Shown: positions 26,483-36,336, numbered from the stretch's first letter. The stretch is 64,000 bases of DNA from BOG-908 sp963795825 (GCA_963795825.1 CAWCIW010000005.1:868001-932000); one strand, 5' to 3'. The notes: generated by a model from the letters alone, not told the origin. Program-made: numbers and translations.

Positions 26483-27822
26483 GGGGCGCGGCCCTGGCAG
26501 TCGGCGGCGGCGCAGGGCCGCAGCAGCGGCGGCGGCGTGTCGGCGACGAACCGCGTATCTGCCGGAGGCGCGATTTCGGCCCAGCCGGCGCGATCCAGCC
26601 GGGATTCGAGCACGGACAGCGCGTGGCGATATTCGGCGTCGCTGAAATCGCAGTGGCCCGCGCGATCGACGAACAGGTCGCGCAGCAGGGTGGACCGGCC
26701 GGCCTGCGCCACCAGGTCGCGATAGCCGCGCTCGAGCGACGGCGAGGTCAGCCCGTCGCCGACCGTGTGCATGGCGACCATAGGGACGGCGAGCGCGCCG
26801 GACGGGGTGTAGTTGGCCCGCATATAGCCGACCGCGGCGGGAGACGCCGCGATGCGCGCGGTAGCGGCGAGCCTGGCCAGGTCGTCGGCCAGGCGGAGAT
26901 GGGCGTCCTGGTAGAGACGCTCCACGTAGGCCTGGCGGCCGGACAGGCGGAGCTGTGCTGCGTAGTCCACGCCGGTGTTCCAGCTGAACACGCCGCCCGC
27001 CAGCGCCTCCTGCCCGGCGCGCGGCAGGAACAGGCCGGCGACCAGGCTGCTGGCCTGCTGGCTCTCCTGTGCGGCCGTATCGGTAGCGCCGGGGCGCGCG
27101 GTGCCGGGCTGAGTCCAGCCTGGCAGGCCGCCCAGCGTGGCGGCCAGCGCGATGCGGGCGCGGCCCTGCGGGGTCGCCTGCGCGGCCAGCACGGCGCGTT
27201 GCGCGGCCAGGCCGTTGGCCCGGTCGTCGCCGGTGTGCACCAAATGGAGACCCGCGTCGGGGGCGGCTAGCGTGGCAAAGGCGAACGCGCCGTCCAGCGC
27301 CATGTTCATCATCGGCAGCGCGCCGGCCACCGAGCCGCACACCGGCAGCGCGCCGTCTATGCCGGCGCCGGCGCCGGGAACGGTCGCGCGTTCGGCGAGT
27401 GCCACGGTGACCAGCCCGCCCATCGAGGCGCCCCAGGCGATCGTCCGGCGCGGCTTGCCGTATTTCGCGGCGTAGGCGGCGAGCGCGTCCATCTGGTCGC
27501 GCGGCGCCGAGGCCAGCGCCCAGCCGGCCTGCGCATAGCTGCTGGCGACCAGGGCGTAGCCGTCCGAAAGCAGCCGCGCGCGCAAGGAGGGCGGTGCGGT
27601 GGCGACATCGGCGGCGGGCGGCTTCGGCGAATAGCCGTGGCTCCAAAGCAGCACGGTGCCGTTCGGATGGGCCGGCTGGTCGATGGCGTAGAACGCGCCG
27701 TCGGACAGCGTTCCGGCGGCGTGGCCGGCAGCGGGACCGGCAGGCGCAGGCTGGCCCAGCGCCGGCAGCGCCAGCGTGCCGGCGGCAACGACGGCGAGGC
27801 GCAGGGCGCGGGCGGCCGCCAC
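26479..27822 (-). CDS. secreted alpha/beta hydrolase
   Basis: A 447-residue exported hydrolase. The N-terminus RALRLAVVAAGTLALPALGQ is a signal peptide. VLLWSHGYSPKPP provides an oxyanion-type loop, WGASMGGLVTVAL holds the nucleophile Ser (near residue 132), and FVDRAGHCDFSDAEY holds the catalytic His (near 389). It is unlike the tannase family in length and motif spacing and is best called an esterase of unknown specificity. The GTG at 27822 lies one base after the stop of the OmpA-like gene, and its stop overlaps the permease start. Placement between surface proteins and an aromatic-acid permease suggests phenolic ester cleavage in the periplasm. Confidence 0.82.
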   Translation of the reverse strand: MAAARALRLAVVAAGTLALPALGQPAPAGPAAGHAAGTLSDGAFYAIDQPAHPNGTVLLWSHGYSPKPPAADVATAPPSLRARLLSDGYALVASSYAQAGWALASAPRDQMDALAAYAAKYGKPRRTIAWGASMGGLVTVALAERATVPGAGAGIDGALPVCGSVAGALPMMNMALDGAFAFATLAAPDAGLHLVHTGDDRANGLAAQRAVLAAQATPQGRARIALAATLGGLPGWTQPGTARPGATDTAAQESQQASSLVAGLFLPRAGQEALAGGVFSWNTGVDYAAQLRLSGRQAYVERLYQDAHLRLADDLARLAATARIAASPAAVGYMRANYTPSGALAVPMVAMHTVGDGLTSPSLERGYRDLVAQAGRSTLLRDLFVDRAGHCDFSDAEYRHALSVLESRLDRAGWAEIAPPADTRFVADTPPPLLRPCAAADCQGRAP

Positions 27823-27823
27823 C

Positions 27824-28624
27824 TCAGCTCTCGCCGGGTACGACGACGATGTCCACCCGCCTGGTCGAGCCGGGCAGCAGGCCGTCATTGGCCTCGAAAG
27901 CCAGCGGCGCGGCGTCGCCACGCGCCACCAGATGCAGCGAGGCGGCCGGCACGCCAAGGTCGCGCATCCAGCGCGCGGCGGTCTCCACGCGCGCCTGCGC
28001 GATCTCGGGCCGTTCGCGCAGGCCCTCGCCGGAAGCGATCTCCGGCTGCGTCGCCGCCCAGCCGGTGATGGTGACCTCCCTGGCATGGGTGGCGCGGGCA
28101 TAGGCCACCGCCTCGTTCATGAAGTAGTCGCCGAGCTGGTAGTTCAGAAAGGCGCTGTCGAAGCTGAAGGGCACCTCGAACGTCCGCGTGGTGTAGGGAT
28201 GCGGGAAGGTTTCGGCCGGCGCGTAGGCCGGGCGTATCAGCCGGGTCGGCAATTTGTAGCGGTGGCCGGCATAGGCCTCGCCGGGCAGCATCACGCGCGT
28301 GCAGTGCCGGTCGCGCAGCACGGAGACGCGCACCGGGTTGAGTATGTCGCCCCCGCAGGCGGCCGGCGGCTCGGCACTCACCCGCCCCTCGACCAGTACG
28401 GCCACGTTCCAGTCCGGCTTCACCGGCGAGTCCGACACGTCGTAGCGCTTGCCGGAAACCGGATCGTCGGCGAGCCAGCAGCCGGATTTCGGCCCGGCAT
28501 TGGTGTCGCGGTAGATCGGGCACGCCACAAACGTGATTGTGGGCGCATCCGCCGCGAAGCTTCCGCCCCCCGGCACCGCCAGCAGGACGGCCAGCGCCCT
28601 GGCCGCCCACACGGCAGGACGCAT
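27824..28624 (-). CDS. exported protein with OmpA-like C-terminal domain
   Basis: A 266-residue exported protein. The signal peptide is ARALAVLLAVPGGGSFAADA. The middle is a Cys-containing domain I do not recognise (VACPIYRDTNAGPKSGCW, CGGDIL, DRHCTRVML). The last 110 residues (VTITGWAATQPEIASGEG, AQARVETAARWMRDLGVP, STRRVDIVVVP) have the layout of an OmpA/MotB peptidoglycan-binding domain, including the terminal RRVDIVV. The start at 28624 overlaps the stop of the cytochrome gene as ATGA. An OmpA-type anchor beside a di-heme cytochrome in an aromatic operon is unusual and its role is unknown. Confidence 0.68.
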   Translation of the reverse strand: MRPAVWAARALAVLLAVPGGGSFAADAPTITFVACPIYRDTNAGPKSGCWLADDPVSGKRYDVSDSPVKPDWNVAVLVEGRVSAEPPAACGGDILNPVRVSVLRDRHCTRVMLPGEAYAGHRYKLPTRLIRPAYAPAETFPHPYTTRTFEVPFSFDSAFLNYQLGDYFMNEAVAYARATHAREVTITGWAATQPEIASGEGLRERPEIAQARVETAARWMRDLGVPAASLHLVARGDAAPLAFEANDGLLPGSTRRVDIVVVPGES

Positions 28625-30123
28625 CAGAGCACGCTCATCAGGTTGACGAGATCCTGGCGCTCCTGCGGCGTGTAGCCGATATTGTAGCGCCGGTCGTAAT
28701 AGTCGACGACGGCGCCGAGATCGCTGGCGCTGCCGTTGGAGAAATACGGCGCGCGCGCGGAGAGCGCCCGCAGGCTCTGCAGGGTAATACGGCCGGCATC
28801 GGCGCATTTGCCCGTGGTCAGCGCGTAGCCCGGATCATGCGTGTAGATCACCCGCCCGTAGAACGGGTGCGGCGTGCCGAGGCAGGTGAGGCGGAAGGTC
28901 GGCAGGTCCGGCTGCGGATCGGCGAAGGGCAGCGTGGTGGTGCCGAGATCGACCTGGCCGGGCGCCACGTCCATGCCGATGCGGCTCATGTTGTGGCAGA
29001 ACACGCAGGAATTGCGCACCGGGTTGCCGAAGCCGATCGGCGCGTTGATGCCCATCGTGTCGCTGATCAGGAACGTCTTTTCGCGGAAGATCTTCGCCCC
29101 GCGCGCCACGGACTGGCGGAACGCCTGCTCGTCGGCCGACACGCCGGGCGAAGCCGGGGCGGTGGCCCAGGCGTCGAACTCGCTCCACACCTTTACGCCG
29201 CGGCTGCCGAGCCGGCCTGCGGGCGAGTCGGCTAGCACCTTCGGGCCGCCGCTGGCACCGGCCGCATCGACCGCGCCGCCGAACCGGTCGGCCTGCTGGG
29301 CGGCGAACACGCTGAGCTCGAATTCGTTGATCTGCTTGATCTGCGCGGGGCCGAGTTTCGCCAGCATCGCAAGATGGCCGTTGCCGGCGTCGTTCATCTG
29401 CGCCTGCAGGTTCAGCAGCCGCCCGTCCGCCATCAGGTTGTGGCTGACCGGCGTGTTGGTGAGCGGATCGACAGGCAGCGGCAGGCCGGCTTTCGGATCG
29501 TAATTGAAGCCGATGGCCAGGATGTATTTCAGGTTCGACACCATGCGCGGGCGGCGGAACACCGACACCGCAGGGTGGGCCGATTTCAGGCCGTACTGCG
29601 CGCTGAGATTGCACCCGGTAGGATCGCGCACGACCTCGATCGTGAAGTCCGGCTTCATCGGCGTGTTCTGCGCATCGACCGGCGGCCAGGGCAGCGCGAT
29701 GCGGAACAATCCTTTGCTGAGCATAAGGGAATGCGAGGCTTCCGCCTTTTGCGGCAGGTCCGGGCAGTTGCTGCCGTCGGACGCGGCGAACAGCGGATCG
29801 GCGACGCCATAGCTCTTCCAGCGGTCCTGCGCGGACTCGGCGGAGAGGCTCATGCCGTGGGCCGGCTGGTGGCAGGTGACGCAGGCGCGGCCGTTGCCGC
29901 CGATCGCGGTGAAGAACGGGTGGCCCTTGGTCTCCAGCGGACCGTTCTCCACGAGCACGCGCAGGGTGCCGGCGGCGTCCGGGTAGTCCTGCGTCGCGGG
30001 GAATACGGCGTCGCTGCCGGGCTGCCACCACGATGGCAAAGCGGATGTGGCGGCGCGCCCGGAGCCGGCTAGCAGCAGGGGTGCGAGGACGCAGGCGCCG
30101 CGCAGCCATCGTGTCGAGATCAT
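28624..30123 (-). CDS. exported di-heme cytochrome c (cytochrome c peroxidase-like)
   Basis: A 499-residue exported c-type cytochrome with a signal peptide ending SGRAATSA. Two heme-attachment motifs are present: CVTCH near residue 81, in a GNGRACVTCHQPAHG context, and CVFCH near 374, in a VRNSCVFCHNMSRIG context. The YFSNGSASDLGAVVDYYDRRYN tail is typical of the MauG/cytochrome c peroxidase superfamily. It is longer than classical bacterial peroxidases (about 330), with a long middle insertion. It is co-transcribed with a TonB receptor, two hydrolases and an aromatic permease. It could oxidise a phenolic compound or dispose of peroxide; this is inference. Confidence 0.85.
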   Translation of the reverse strand: MISTRWLRGACVLAPLLLAGSGRAATSALPSWWQPGSDAVFPATQDYPDAAGTLRVLVENGPLETKGHPFFTAIGGNGRACVTCHQPAHGMSLSAESAQDRWKSYGVADPLFAASDGSNCPDLPQKAEASHSLMLSKGLFRIALPWPPVDAQNTPMKPDFTIEVVRDPTGCNLSAQYGLKSAHPAVSVFRRPRMVSNLKYILAIGFNYDPKAGLPLPVDPLTNTPVSHNLMADGRLLNLQAQMNDAGNGHLAMLAKLGPAQIKQINEFELSVFAAQQADRFGGAVDAAGASGGPKVLADSPAGRLGSRGVKVWSEFDAWATAPASPGVSADEQAFRQSVARGAKIFREKTFLISDTMGINAPIGFGNPVRNSCVFCHNMSRIGMDVAPGQVDLGTTTLPFADPQPDLPTFRLTCLGTPHPFYGRVIYTHDPGYALTTGKCADAGRITLQSLRALSARAPYFSNGSASDLGAVVDYYDRRYNIGYTPQERQDLVNLMSVL

Positions 30124-30128
30124 GTCTG

Positions 30129-31634
30129 TCAGAACCCCTTGCTGCTCACGGTCCAGGCAGGATCACGACAGAAGCCGCAATCGCCCCCGACGAACGCCTG
30201 CTTATGTGCGCCCTGATCCTTCAAGTGCCAGTCCAGCCAGGCGATCGCCGCCTTTGCCCACAGCCCGCCATCCGGTTGCCAGAAGGTGCCGCCATGGCCC
30301 ACGTCGCGGCTCATCAGAACGGCCGGCACGTGGTCCAGCCGACGGTAATCGTCCACGCCGTTGCCGTAGGCCACGTCGGTGAGCCCGCCGAGCACATAGA
30401 GCACCGGGCCGTGCAGCGACGCGAGATCGGATTTCGCGATCGGCAGCCCGGGGATGCTGGCCGAGCCTGCGTTGAAGATGCCGCTGTCGAAGATGACCGT
30501 GGTCACGATGCGCGGGTCGGATGCGAGCTTGAGCGCCTGTATCCCGCCGCAGGACCAGCCGGCGACGGCGATGCGCCGCGGCGCGACGAACGCCTGCCAG
30601 GGCTGGGCCGCGGGCGTGGGCTTCGTCGCCCAGTCGAGCGCGGCGGCGAGGTCCGCGAGCGACGTGCCGAGCGGCTGGCCCAACGGCACGGCACCCGGGG
30701 CGGCCGGCCTGGGATACGCGCCGGGGCCGGTTTTCATGAAGCCGGGCACGATCACCAGATAGCCGTGCGAGGCGATCTCGGTGAGCAGCGGGCGCGCGCC
30801 GCCGGAATCGTTGCTGCAGCCGCCATTGCCGAAGATCAGCACCGGCAGGTGGCCGCCGGCGAACGGCGCTAGATTGGCGGGGCGGTAGAACGTGTCGCTC
30901 GGCAGTGACGGCTCGGTAGCGCGTATCGCGGGGAATGGGCCGCTGCCGGTGGTGTCGGGCTGGCGCGCCTGCTCGGCGGCGAGCGCCTTTTGCAGCGCGG
31001 GGCCGGACAGGCCGGGCCGTGCGCGGAACGACATGTCGAGCGCCCCGCGCACCAGCGTGGTGCGCGGCACCAGGTCCGCGGTGCGCGCCAGCGGGATCGG
31101 CGGTGCGCCGCCCGGCGGGCCCAGGGTCGCATCGTGGAAATCGGCGAACACCGCGCCGATGCGGGCGGCCTCTGGCGCCATCCAGGCGGTAATGGTGCGG
31201 TCCGCGTCGGCTGCGGCCGGTGGTGCTGCGGCGGCGCTCACGTGCAGTGGGGCTGCCAGCACGACATGCGCGCCCGCCTTAAGCGATGCGGTGGCCATGG
31301 TGTCGAGGTCTGCCTGCGTGTCGGCTGCCGGCTCGCCGCCCAGGCCGCTTTCCGGCAGGATCAGCACGCTGTCCGGCTTGTAGTCTGCGAGCACGTCGTC
31401 CAGGGCCGCAAGCATGCTGCGAGTCCGGCCGTCCGGCACCGTCAGCAGGCGTGCTTTCGTCGGCGCCCTGAACAGTTCGGGCGAGACACCGCTCCAGGCC
31501 GCCAACGTGGAGCCGCCAATGAACAGCAGGCGACGCGACGGCGGTGCATCAGCCGCACGCGCCGCCGCACCCGCCAGCCCGCAGGCCAGGAGCAGTACGC
31601 GCGCGGCGATATGGCAGGCCTTTTCAGAACGCAT
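30129..31634 (-). CDS. two-domain secreted hydrolase: SGNH-like N-terminus plus alpha/beta hydrolase
   Basis: A 501-residue exported protein. After the signal peptide (VLLLACGLAGAAARAADA) comes a segment resembling an SGNH/GDSL fold: LLFIGGSTLAAWSG at the block I position (GGS rather than GDS), DSVLILPESGLGG, and FADFHDA at the block V position. The second half is an alpha/beta hydrolase with VLIFGNGGCSND, AGWSCGGIQALK (Ser near 361) and RDVGHGGTFWQPDGG (His near 446). Both halves may be catalytic, but the N-terminal nucleophile assignment is uncertain. It overlaps the receptor stop by 11 bp and precedes the cytochrome gene by 5 bp. Confidence 0.72.
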   Translation of the reverse strand: MRSEKACHIAARVLLLACGLAGAAARAADAPPSRRLLFIGGSTLAAWSGVSPELFRAPTKARLLTVPDGRTRSMLAALDDVLADYKPDSVLILPESGLGGEPAADTQADLDTMATASLKAGAHVVLAAPLHVSAAAAPPAAADADRTITAWMAPEAARIGAVFADFHDATLGPPGGAPPIPLARTADLVPRTTLVRGALDMSFRARPGLSGPALQKALAAEQARQPDTTGSGPFPAIRATEPSLPSDTFYRPANLAPFAGGHLPVLIFGNGGCSNDSGGARPLLTEIASHGYLVIVPGFMKTGPGAYPRPAAPGAVPLGQPLGTSLADLAAALDWATKPTPAAQPWQAFVAPRRIAVAGWSCGGIQALKLASDPRIVTTVIFDSGIFNAGSASIPGLPIAKSDLASLHGPVLYVLGGLTDVAYGNGVDDYRRLDHVPAVLMSRDVGHGGTFWQPDGGLWAKAAIAWLDWHLKDQGAHKQAFVGGDCGFCRDPAWTVSSKGF

Positions 31635-33865
31635 AAGCGAGCTTCACGCCGAACTCGGCCGGCGCCCCGAGCAGGTATTCGCCCACGCCATCGGTCGATT
31701 GCACGGTGTTGGCGATATAGGTGCGGTTGAAGATGTTGCTGCCGTAGACTTCGGCGCGCCAATGCGCGTTGTAGTCGTAGGCGATGCGCATATTCACCGT
31801 GGCATGCGACGGGATACGGTCGTAGCCGAGATCGTAGAAATACGTGTACTGGCGCGTCTGGTAGTTCAGCCGCAGGCTGGCGTTCAGCGAGCCCACCGGC
31901 AGGTCGGTGGTGTACAGATCCGCCGATGCTGGCGGAGAATTTGGGAGCGTAGTCGATCTGCCGGCCGCCCAGGTTGATCTGCGTGGCCGCGGCAGGCTGG
32001 CCGCCGCCCTGCGCACCGGCCGGCTCCAGGATGCCCAGCCCGCCATAGCGCGAGTCGAGATAGGACATGGAGCCGTCGAAACCCCAGGGCCCGACGCGCC
32101 CGTCGAGCTGCGCCTCGATGCCCCGCACCGTGGTGCCCTGCACGTTATCGGTGATGTCCAAAGTCGGGTTGTTCGGATCGGTGGCGACGGTGGCCTGGTA
32201 ATTCTTGTATTGCATGTAGAATGCGCTGATCGACGGGCGCAGCAGGTTGCCGAGCAGGCTGCCCTTCCAGCCGGCCTCGTAGTTCAGCACGTATTCCGGC
32301 GAATAATAATCGGCAAAAGGCGTGGTGCCGCCTGGCTTGTAGCCGCGGCTGATGGTTGCGTAGAACAGGTCGTCCTTGGTGGGCGTCCAGTTCAGCAGGG
32401 CGCGCCCGGTGAACGTCTTGAACTGCGGGTAGCCGGGATGCAGCGGGATGACGAAATCGGTGTTGGGCCCGAGCGGCTGCAACTGGGTGTTCGGGCTGAA
32501 GCCGAGCAGATCGTGATTGTAGCGGCCGCCGACCTTCAGCTCGAGATCAGGCAGGATCTTGTAGCCGACTTCGGCAAATACCGCCTGGTCCTGGCGCGGC
32601 GCCTCGATGAAAATGACCAGGCCCTTGCTTTTGTCATTGTACAACGAAGGATCGGCCGGCGTGTTGTACGCGGTCGGGTGGACGAAACCTTTCTGGTCGT
32701 ATTGCAGGAACGTCGCACCCGCGGTCCAGCTGAACGGCCCCGGCGTGGTCGAGATGAAATCGATCTCGCCGGTGTAGTAATAATCCTTCAGCCTGATGCC
32801 GTTGCCCGCCTGCGGCACCGCAGGTTGCAGGAACGGGCTCGTATAGTCGGTATCCTGGTTCACCGCCTGTTTGGTGTTCTGGTAGGCCAGGGTCGAATGT
32901 ATGCGGAACAGATCGGTGGCGTTCCAGTCGACGATACCGGTCACCCGGTTGTACGACGTGTCGAGCAGGCCGGGCAGGTCGTAGTTCACATCATAAGGTT
33001 TCTGGCCCGGCGGCGCGTTGTTGGACTTGAAGGCCGGGCCGTCGCTCTTGTATTCGCTGTGCTGCTCGATCAGGCGGAAGGAGAAATCCTCCGACGGCTT
33101 GTACAACGCCTGCACGCGGGCGAAGACGCGCCGCAGATCGCCGGGATGGTTGCTGTTCGTCGATTTCCCGAACGGACCGTTATTGGTGAAGTAGCTGTCG
33201 CGCGCCTCATCCCACAACGATGCGCGCAACGAAAAATCCGGCGTCACCGGAACATTGAGCGCGCCATCATAGGTGTAATGGTTGAAGCTGCCATAGGAGG
33301 CTTCGGCAAAACCGGTGTAGCGGCCCAGCACCGGCGGTGCGGAGTTTATGAACACCGCGCCGCCTTCCGCATTCTGGCCCTGGTAGGTGCCCTGCGGCCC
33401 GCGCAGAACCTCCACGTCGCGCAGGTCGAAGAACGGATCGCGGTTGTTGAACTCGCGCGCCACATACGCGCCGTCGTAGTTCACGGCCACGCCGTTGGTC
33501 TGGTTGGGCGAGGATTCGTCGAGGCCTACACCACGTATGTTGATGTATTGCGTGTTGCCGTTATCGACATAGGACAGCGACGGCGCCTGTTGCTGCAGCG
33601 TGTTGATGTCGGTGATGCCGCGCTGCGCCAGTGCGCGGCCGCTCAGCACGATGACCGAGATCGGCGTCTTCTGCGCGGTCACGCTGCGGCGTTCCGCCGT
33701 CACCACGATCTGTTCGAGCTTGTCGGGGCCGCCCTGCTTCACCTTGCCGGCGGTCTTGGCGTCCACCGATTGCGCGGCCGCCGCGCAGGGCAGCGCGCAG
33801 ATGACGAACAATCCCACGCCGGTTTTCAGACGCGACGGCGGATTGCCTGTGCGGCGCGTTCTCAT
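31624..33865 (-). CDS. TonB-dependent outer-membrane receptor, one frame break
   Basis: An outer-membrane receptor of about 747 residues. It has a signal peptide (VGLFVICALPCAAAAQS), the TonB-box-like EQIVVTAERR, the plug motifs INIRGVGLDESSPNQ and DVEVLRGPQGTYQGQNAEGG, and a barrel ending in KLAYAF. One base shift at about 31918 separates the last 100 residues (DLYTTDLPVGSLNASLRLNY onward). Sequence on both sides is normal for the family, so the break may be a sequencing error. As first gene of the 33865-to-25226 operon, it probably imports the phenolic substrate handled by the hydrolases behind it. Confidence 0.88.
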
Positions 33866-33896
33866 CGTTTCATTCCCTGTGACGTATTTTATGTGC

Positions 33897-33912
33897 GCGG
33901 ACTTGTGTCCGC
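33897..33912 (-). promoter_or_regulatory. small hairpin in the leader of the TonB receptor operon
   Basis: GCGGAC and GTCCGC form a perfect 6-bp stem with a TTGT loop, 31 bp upstream of the receptor start and downstream of the likely promoter. It would fold in the 5' untranslated RNA. Confidence 0.4.
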
Positions 33913-33958
33913 AGCTTTATGGGCGATCGTGCGTGGCTGAACGTTATGCCACATACCG

Positions 33959-33986
33959 ATTATCGCGGTCTCTTGGTAACTTGCAA
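33959..33986 (-). promoter_or_regulatory. probable sigma-70 promoter of the TonB/hydrolase/permease operon
   Basis: Read on the minus strand, TTGCAA (33986-33981) and GATAAT (33964-33959) are separated by 16 bp. The predicted start site is about 85 bp upstream of the receptor ATG. It lies between the receptor gene and the palindromic element, consistent with transcription starting after the element. Confidence 0.5.
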
Positions 33987-34020
33987 GATATTTAATACGG
34001 CGGGCGGTGCAGTTCAGGCA

Positions 34021-34199
34021 GGCAAGAAAGCAGTCCTTTTTCGAGAAAAAGGACCAAAAAGCTTTTGCTCCGACGCCTGCTCGGCGGCCTACCTTCTGTC
34101 TGCAGGCCGATACGCTTGCAGACTCAGCCAAATCCTCGTGCAGGCGTCACAGCAAAAGCTTTTTGCTTCTTTTTCTCGAAAAAGAAGGCCTTGCTTGCC
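34021..34199. repeat. palindromic element copy 9 (A left, B right), between ferA and TonB receptor
   Basis: The outer end merges with the ferA stop codon (TAG at 34199-34201). The right arm is the GAAGGCC type and the left arm the GGACC type. The centre is CTGCAGGCCGATACGCTTGCAG, the cleanest central stem in the window. Gene order suggests it separates the ferulate operon from the receptor operon. Confidence 0.93.
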
Positions 34200-36295
34200 T
34201 AAACGTCAGACGAGACAAGCGCATCCAAAGCCACCGCCCCCTCCCCGCGCGGCAGCACCAGCACAGGATTGAGATCGATCTCCGCAATGCGCGGTTCGGC
34301 CGCCATGATGCCCGCAAGCGTAGCGGCCACGCCCGCCACCGCCCGCACATCCGCCAGCTTCGCGCCGCGGAAACCGTGCAGCAGCCGCGCATAGGCAAGC
34401 CCGCCGATCGCGGTTTCGATCTCGGCGACCGACAGGTCCGGCGGGAGCACCACCGCATCCTGTATCAGCTCGGCCATCACGCCGCCGAAACCCACCAGCA
34501 GTACCGGCCCCCAATCGGGGTCGCGCCGCGCGCCGATGATCATCTCCACGCCGGGCGCGCTCATCGCTTCGACCAGCACGCCGTCCAGCACCAGGCCAGG
34601 ATCATACGCCGCGACGCTGGCGTGCAGGCAATCCCACGCGGCAGCCAGGCCTGCCGCATCCCTGATGTTGAGGATCACGCCGCCCGCTTCGCTCTTGTGG
34701 CCCAGCCCGGCCGATTGCGCCTTGAGCACCACCGGAAAGCCGATCGCTGCTGCAGCGCCCGCGGCGGCCTCGCGCGACGTGGCGAAACGGCGCTGCGGGA
34801 AGCGAAGCCCGGCGGTCTCCAGCCAGTCTTTCGCCTGGTATTCCGCCAGCATTCCGCCGGTATGCGGCAGCGCGGCGAGGCCCCTGCCCGCCTCCGCCAC
34901 AGCGGCTGCCGGCGCGTGCGTTACGGTGCGGCGGGCCAGCCGGGCGATGGCGCGCAGCGCGCGTTCCGGCGACGGCAAATAGGCCACGCCGAGCGCGCGC
35001 GCTTCGGCGATGTAGTGCTGCGGCACGTCGGCGCCCTCGTCGAGCCCCGCCAGCACCACGGTCTTGCGGTCGCTGCCCAGGCGCAGGCCGGCGAGTATCG
35101 CCGGCAGCTTGATATCGACCGTGGCGGGATTGGTCTGGATCACGCCCACGATGATGCTGCCGAAGCGCGAATCGTCGAGCAGCGCGCCCAGCGTGCGCGT
35201 GTAGATGCCGGGATCGACCAGCCCCTGCGCGGTCAGGTCGAGCGGGTTGCTCACGCCCACGAAGGGCGGCAGCGCCGCGCGCAGGGCCGGCGAATCGGCG
35301 TCGGTAACGGCGGCGAGCGCCAGGCCGAGCTCCTCGGACAGATCGAGCGCCAGCGCCTTGAACGCGCCCGATTCGCCGACGATGGCCGCACCGGCCGCCG
35401 GCAGCACCGGCGCGGTGATCGCGATGTCGGCGCAGTCGGCGAGCTCCTCGAGCGTTTCGGCGAGCACGATGCCGGCGCGCGACACCAGCGCGCGCATCAC
35501 CGCATGGTCGCCGGCCAGGGCGCCGGTATGGGTGGCGGCCGACAGCCGCGCCGCACTGCTGCGGCCGGGATGCAGCAGGATCACCGTCTTGCCCGCCGCC
35601 GCGGCCTGGCGCGCGGCGGCCAGCAGGCGCTGCGGCTGGCGGAACTGTTCGACGATCATCGCGATCACCCGGGTGGCCGGGTCGGCCACAAGATACTCCA
35701 GATAATCCTCGACTCCGCTGGCCGCCTCGTTGCCGGTGGATATCGAGAACGCGAGCGGCAGGCCGCGGCTGGCGAGCATGACGCTCAGCACGGCGGCCAT
35801 TGCGCCGCTCTGCGACACGATACCGATCGCCGGCCGCGCGCCCGGCGGCTCGGCCAGGGTCTCGACAAAAGTCAGCGGGATGCGGTCGACATAATTCACG
35901 AGGCCCAGGCAGTTCGGCCCCTCGACCACCATGCCGGCCTCCTGCGCGATCGCCGCGATCAGGCGCTGGTCGGCCAGCCCGGCCTCGCCGTCCTCGGCGA
36001 AGCCGGCCGAGAAGATGATCGCGGCGCCCACGCGGCGCGCGGCCAGCGCACGCACCGCGTCCACCACCGCGGCGCGCGGTATCGCCAGTATGGCCACATC
36101 CACGCCCTCCGGAAGGTCGGCGGCGGAGGCCAGGCACGCCCGCCCGGCGATCGTGGCACTACGCGGGTTGACCAGGTGGATTTCGCCCGCGAAGCCGTTG
36201 CGTTCGAGGTTGGCCAGCACCGAGGCGCCGAGCGCGCCCGGCTTGTCGGACGCGCCGATGATGGCGACGGAGCGCGGACGCAGCAGGCGCTCCAC
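34199..36295 (-). CDS. ferA: feruloyl-CoA synthetase-type acyl-CoA synthetase (NDP-forming)
   Basis: A 698-residue ADP-forming acyl-CoA synthetase. Domains in order are a CoA-binding Rossmann domain (RSVAIIGASDKPGALG, residues 8-120), a succinyl-CoA ligase-like domain (GIVSQSGAMAA), the phospho-His segment THTGALAGDHAV (His near residue 256), and a C-terminal ATP-grasp domain (GFPVVLKAQSAGLGHKSEAG). The FerA feruloyl-CoA synthetases of sphingomonads are of this class. Here it precedes no other acid-degrading genes but directly follows a hydroxycinnamoyl-CoA hydratase/lyase and a vanillin dehydrogenase, so ferulate, p-coumarate or caffeate are the likely acids. The start is GTG 36295; no ATG is available in frame. 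Confidence 0.85.
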   Translation of the reverse strand: MERLLRPRSVAIIGASDKPGALGASVLANLERNGFAGEIHLVNPRSATIAGRACLASAADLPEGVDVAILAIPRAAVVDAVRALAARRVGAAIIFSAGFAEDGEAGLADQRLIAAIAQEAGMVVEGPNCLGLVNYVDRIPLTFVETLAEPPGARPAIGIVSQSGAMAAVLSVMLASRGLPLAFSISTGNEAASGVEDYLEYLVADPATRVIAMIVEQFRQPQRLLAAARQAAAAGKTVILLHPGRSSAARLSAATHTGALAGDHAVMRALVSRAGIVLAETLEELADCADIAITAPVLPAAGAAIVGESGAFKALALDLSEELGLALAAVTDADSPALRAALPPFVGVSNPLDLTAQGLVDPGIYTRTLGALLDDSRFGSIIVGVIQTNPATVDIKLPAILAGLRLGSDRKTVVLAGLDEGADVPQHYIAEARALGVAYLPSPERALRAIARLARRTVTHAPAAAVAEAGRGLAALPHTGGMLAEYQAKDWLETAGLRFPQRRFATSREAAAGAAAAIGFPVVLKAQSAGLGHKSEAGGVILNIRDAAGLAAAWDCLHASVAAYDPGLVLDGVLVEAMSAPGVEMIIGARRDPDWGPVLLVGFGGVMAELIQDAVVLPPDLSVAEIETAIGGLAYARLLHGFRGAKLADVRAVAGVAATLAGIMAAEPRIAEIDLNPVLVLPRGEGAVALDALVSSDV

Positions 36296-36336
36296 GCCGG
36301 CGCGCGTGTCGGATACTTCGGTGCATGCTGCGCGCT

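Noticed and set aside
31907..33940. 677-codon plus-strand open frame opposite the TonB receptor
   Set aside because: It is a low-stop shadow of a GC-rich gene: Arg/Val/Gly-rich with no family motif, whereas the minus strand encodes an unmistakable receptor.
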